7,019 nucleotides of DNA from an uncultured Ignavibacteria bacterium (GTDB lineage Bacteria > Bacteroidota > Ignavibacteria > Ignavibacteriales > Ignavibacteriaceae). A program made the translations under genes and the position numbers. Below are positions 6,653-7,019 of the stretch, piece by piece. Each line of letters opens with the position of its first letter. Positions within the stretch are counted from its first letter, which is position 1. The notes beneath the pieces are model-generated. The model saw only the letters and a list, made by a program, of their open reading frames with translations. It searched no databases and was not told where the DNA came from. The stretch covers positions 1 to 7,019 of the forward strand of contig CALKUG010000346.1 of assembly GCA_937996765.1 (NCBI GenBank), given 5' to 3'.

Positions 6653-7019
6653 TTATTTTAATACTTTTACCATAGAGAATGATTGTCTGTAATTGTTCTC
6701 TATGGTGAATCCTGATTTTTTATAAAAGCTCAGTGCATTAGTATTGTTCTTGCGAACAAAAAGTGCGTACGATGTACTCCCCTGATTTTTAACCCCTTCC
6801 TCAAACTGCGAGATTAACGCAGACCCAAGTTTATGACGTTGATAATTAGGGTCAACCGCAATGGAAAGTAAAATGATTTTTTCGGCAGATTTTTTTGGTG
6901 GTGATATTTTATTGAGAATTGCGTCGCTAATTTTCTCTAAGATAAAACGAGGATTTTGAATAAGCTTTACAATGATTCCGATTCTGTGTTTTGAAATCAA
7001 GATAGAGAGTGGTGTATCA
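6653..7019 (-). CDS. GNAT-family N-acetyltransferase, C-terminal part (N-terminus beyond the right edge)
   Basis: Acetyl-CoA-dependent acetyltransferase; the acceptor is unknown. The visible 121 residues run in an open frame to the right edge. The TTG at 7000 is only an internal possibility, and the first strands of the GNAT fold must lie outside the window. Seen: a helical lead-in (IVKLIQNPRFILEKI), the strand LLSIAVDP (about 50-57), the acetyl-CoA loop YQRHKLGSALI (59-69), and the late motif NALSFYKKSGF (94-104). GNAT proteins usually read Q/R-x-x-G-x-G/A in the loop; here K stands in place of the first Gly (QRHKLG), which could weaken or alter CoA binding. I recall similar proteins near polysaccharide loci, sometimes acting on amino sugars, but that is no evidence for this one. 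The gene converges with the epimerase gene, 2 bases apart, and its 3' end contains a long inverted repeat (6669-6706). It is likely a separate transcription unit. Confidence 0.8.
   Translation of the reverse strand, partial: DTPLSILISKHRIGIIVKLIQNPRFILEKISDAILNKISPPKKSAEKIILLSIAVDPNYQRHKLGSALISQFEEGVKNQGSTSYALFVRKNNTNALSFYKKSGFTIENNYRQSFSMVKVLK
6669..6706. repeat. Long inverted repeat (hairpin) inside the GNAT 3' coding end, possible bidirectional terminator
   Basis: Arms ACCATAGAGAA (6669-6679) and TTCTCTATGGT (6696-6706) are perfect reverse complements. Adding two G-U pairs and three A-T pairs extends the stem to 16 bp (6669-6684 with 6691-6706) around a six-base loop. On the plus strand it starts 18 bases after the epimerase stop and is followed, after nine bases, by six T (6716-6721). 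It is therefore not a textbook terminator, because the T tract does not touch the stem. On the minus strand no T tract follows closely. It encodes the residues TIENNYRQSFSM of the acetyltransferase. The most likely role is a 3'-end or termination structure for the two converging transcripts. Confidence 0.6.

Noticed and set aside
1..7019. CRISPR array, tRNA/rRNA, insertion sequence or phage genes
   Set aside because: No spaced direct repeats, no tRNA-like cloverleaf and no transposase or phage motifs were seen; almost all bases belong to the seven genes described.

Overview
The window is AT-rich, gene-dense bacterial DNA from a Gram-negative organism. An outer-membrane-type polysaccharide export protein (SLBB family) is encoded, and several genes have weak or no Shine-Dalgarno sequence but A-rich stretches just before the start codon. 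Together with the protein families this suggests the Bacteroidota / Ignavibacteriota (FCB) group. That placement is an inference from general resemblance, not from a marker gene. No plasmid, phage, transposon, tRNA, rRNA or CRISPR signature is visible.

Layout: (1) The left edge cuts a plus-strand ftsX (cell-division ABC permease), open from base 3 and ending at 839. (2) One base later starts a surface-polysaccharide export block: a secreted SLBB/polysaccharide-export protein (841-2433), a two-TM Wzz-like chain-length / co-polymerase protein without a kinase domain (2449-3582), and a UDP-glucuronate decarboxylase (UDP-xylose synthase, 3575-4528) that overlaps the previous gene by 8 bases. (3) A strong intrinsic terminator (stem 4545-4580 plus T tract) lies in the 78-base gap that follows. 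(4) A second plus-strand pair follows: a GT9 (heptosyltransferase-like) glycosyltransferase (4607-5704) overlapping an extended-SDR sugar-nucleotide epimerase (5679-6650). (5) On the minus strand, converging with a gap of only 2 bases, is the C-terminal part of a GNAT acetyltransferase (6653 to the right edge). A 16-bp hairpin is embedded in its 3' coding end.

How the genes could work together: the two SDR enzymes make nucleotide sugars in the cytoplasm (UDP-xylose, and possibly its or another UDP-sugar's 4-epimer). The GT9 enzyme transfers a sugar to a lipid-linked or LPS-type acceptor. The co-polymerase and the SLBB protein control polymer length and export across the envelope. Initiating transferase, flippase, polymerase and tyrosine kinase are not in the window, so the locus probably extends beyond it or is split in the genome.

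I see a fairly ordinary envelope-polysaccharide locus and no convincing undescribed system. The points most worth a second look are the tight ftsX-export linkage, the terminator 20 bases ahead of the GT9 start, the hairpin inside the GNAT gene, the possible UDP-pentose pathway, and departures from consensus in the GT9 and GNAT motifs.
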